Assembly (NCBI RefSeq): GCF_025699485.1 | Contig: NZ_JANUXN010000015.1 | Coordinates: 1 to 64,000 of the forward strand | Reading direction: 5' to 3' | DNA length: 64,000 bases | Source: Thauera carbonicopians | GTDB lineage: Bacteria > Pseudomonadota > Gammaproteobacteria > Burkholderiales > Rhodocyclaceae | Shown: piece by piece, positions 63,468 to 64,000 of the stretch | How positions within the stretch are numbered: the first letter of the stretch is position 1 | Layout: each line of letters opens with the position of its first letter | Notes under the pieces: generated by a model | What the model was told of the DNA's origin: nothing | The model's database searches: none | What the model saw: the letters and a program-made list of their open reading frames with translations, nothing else | Position numbers and translations under genes: made by a program

Positions 63468-64000
63468 TCAGTTCGCCTTCTTTCCGGACCAGTGCTGGCG
63501 CAGCCTGGGCACCACCAGCGCCACCGTCACCAGCAAGGCGGTGACGAGGTTGAGATCCTGCGCCTGCAGGCCGATGAAGTCGGAATTGAGCGCCAGCGCG
63601 ATGAAGAAGCGATAGACGATGGCGCCGACGATCACCGCGATGGTCGCCAGGTAGAGCTTGCGCGAGGGCAGCAGGCTTTCGCCGACGATCACCGCCGCCA
63701 GGCCGATGACGATGGTGCCCACGCCCATCGAGATGTCCGCCCCGCCCTGGGTCTGCGCGAACAGCGCGCCGGCCAGCCCGACCAGCGCGTTCGACAGCGC
63801 CATGCCGGCCAGCACCGCCAGCCCGGTATTGACGCCCTGCGCCCGCGCCATGCGCGCGTTGGAGCCGGTGGCGCGGATCGCCAGGCCGCTCTGGGTGGCG
63901 AAGAAGCCGTCCAGCAGGAACTTCATCGCCAGCACCACGAAGACCAGCAGCAGCGGCCGGAACACGTAGTCGGCCAGCGCCTCGGGCTGCAGGATGTTGA
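63468..64000 (-). CDS. ABC transporter permease (BPD_transp_2 type), cut by window edge
   Basis: The visible 177 residues are the C-terminal part of an inner-membrane permease (VVLAMKFLLDGFFATQSGLA, ATGSNARMARAQGVNTGLAV, ALVGLAGALFAQTQGGADIS, GLAAVIVGESLLPSRKLYLA). The frame stays open to 64000, so the start lies outside. It is the partner of the ATPase at 62672-63466, with a one-base gap between them. The segment ATGSN-x-x-MARAQG is a hallmark of the BPD_transp_2 permeases with this kind of ATPase. Confidence 0.85.
   Translation of the reverse strand, partial: NILQPEALADYVFRPLLLVFVVLAMKFLLDGFFATQSGLAIRATGSNARMARAQGVNTGLAVLAGMALSNALVGLAGALFAQTQGGADISMGVGTIVIGLAAVIVGESLLPSRKLYLATIAVIVGAIVYRFFIALALNSDFIGLQAQDLNLVTALLVTVALVVPRLRQHWSGKKAN

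Overview
The window is GC-rich DNA with tightly packed genes, a phasin, two pseudoazurin-type cupredoxins, a PabB-PabC fusion, MnmC, LysS and GltX. This points to a betaproteobacterium, most likely Rhodocyclales (Azoarcus, Thauera or Zoogloea relatives). The assignment rests on gene content and style only; there is no rRNA or tRNA gene in the window.

Left edge (1-2.7 kb): a small integron cassette array without a visible integrase. It has two complete attC sites and a third whose 5' half is missing next to the 5' end of an IS110-family transposase. The array ends in an IS3 OrfA stub fused in frame to a GNAT gene, followed by an orphan Toprim protein of the JetD type. From 2.8 to 9.3 kb lie scattered single genes (DUF1330, AI-2E transporter, Tag-like glycosylase, SAM methyltransferase, GFA enzyme, TrmO) and a class D beta-lactamase that closely matches the OXA-2 family but carries no attC.

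9.4-22.2 kb is a metal and cobalamin block on the minus strand. A FecCD-type ABC importer with a Fur-like box is followed by a pseudoazurin and an OprD-like porin. A second BtuFCD-type importer lies behind a cobalamin riboswitch and ends in another, overlapping, pseudoazurin gene. A second cobalamin riboswitch precedes cobO. An MFS gene and a pabB-pabC fusion sit between them.

22.2-37 kb is mostly housekeeping: an MCP, lysS, an unknown membrane-associated protein, vapBC, DUF808, mnmC, a CPA1 antiporter, a degenerate copy of the mnmC 3' end, a two-component pair, a phasin and gltX.

37-62.7 kb is a large iron-acquisition island. It starts with a TonB receptor, a hemophilin-like secreted protein and a Slam-type secretion protein, which together resemble the Acinetobacter HphR-HphA-HsmA haem system. 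Next comes a translationally coupled pair that looks like PigD (ThDP enzyme) and PigE/TamH (acyl-thioester reductase fused to a class III aminotransferase). Both operons are preceded by copies of the same ~145-bp repeat carrying a Fur-like palindrome. The rest is a Fur-box-preceded cluster matching thiocarboxylate metallophore loci (pyridine-2,6-dithiocarboxylate, thioquinolobactin): MoeZ, JAMM protease, MoaD-like carrier, CoA transferase, AMP ligase, acyl-CoA dehydrogenase, MFS, a GH88-like protein, an AraC regulator, a methyltransferase and a second MFS. The island ends at a scar joining a decayed copy of its own MFS gene to a truncated MazEF-type toxin-antitoxin pair. Beyond the scar is an ordinary ABC transporter cut by the window edge.
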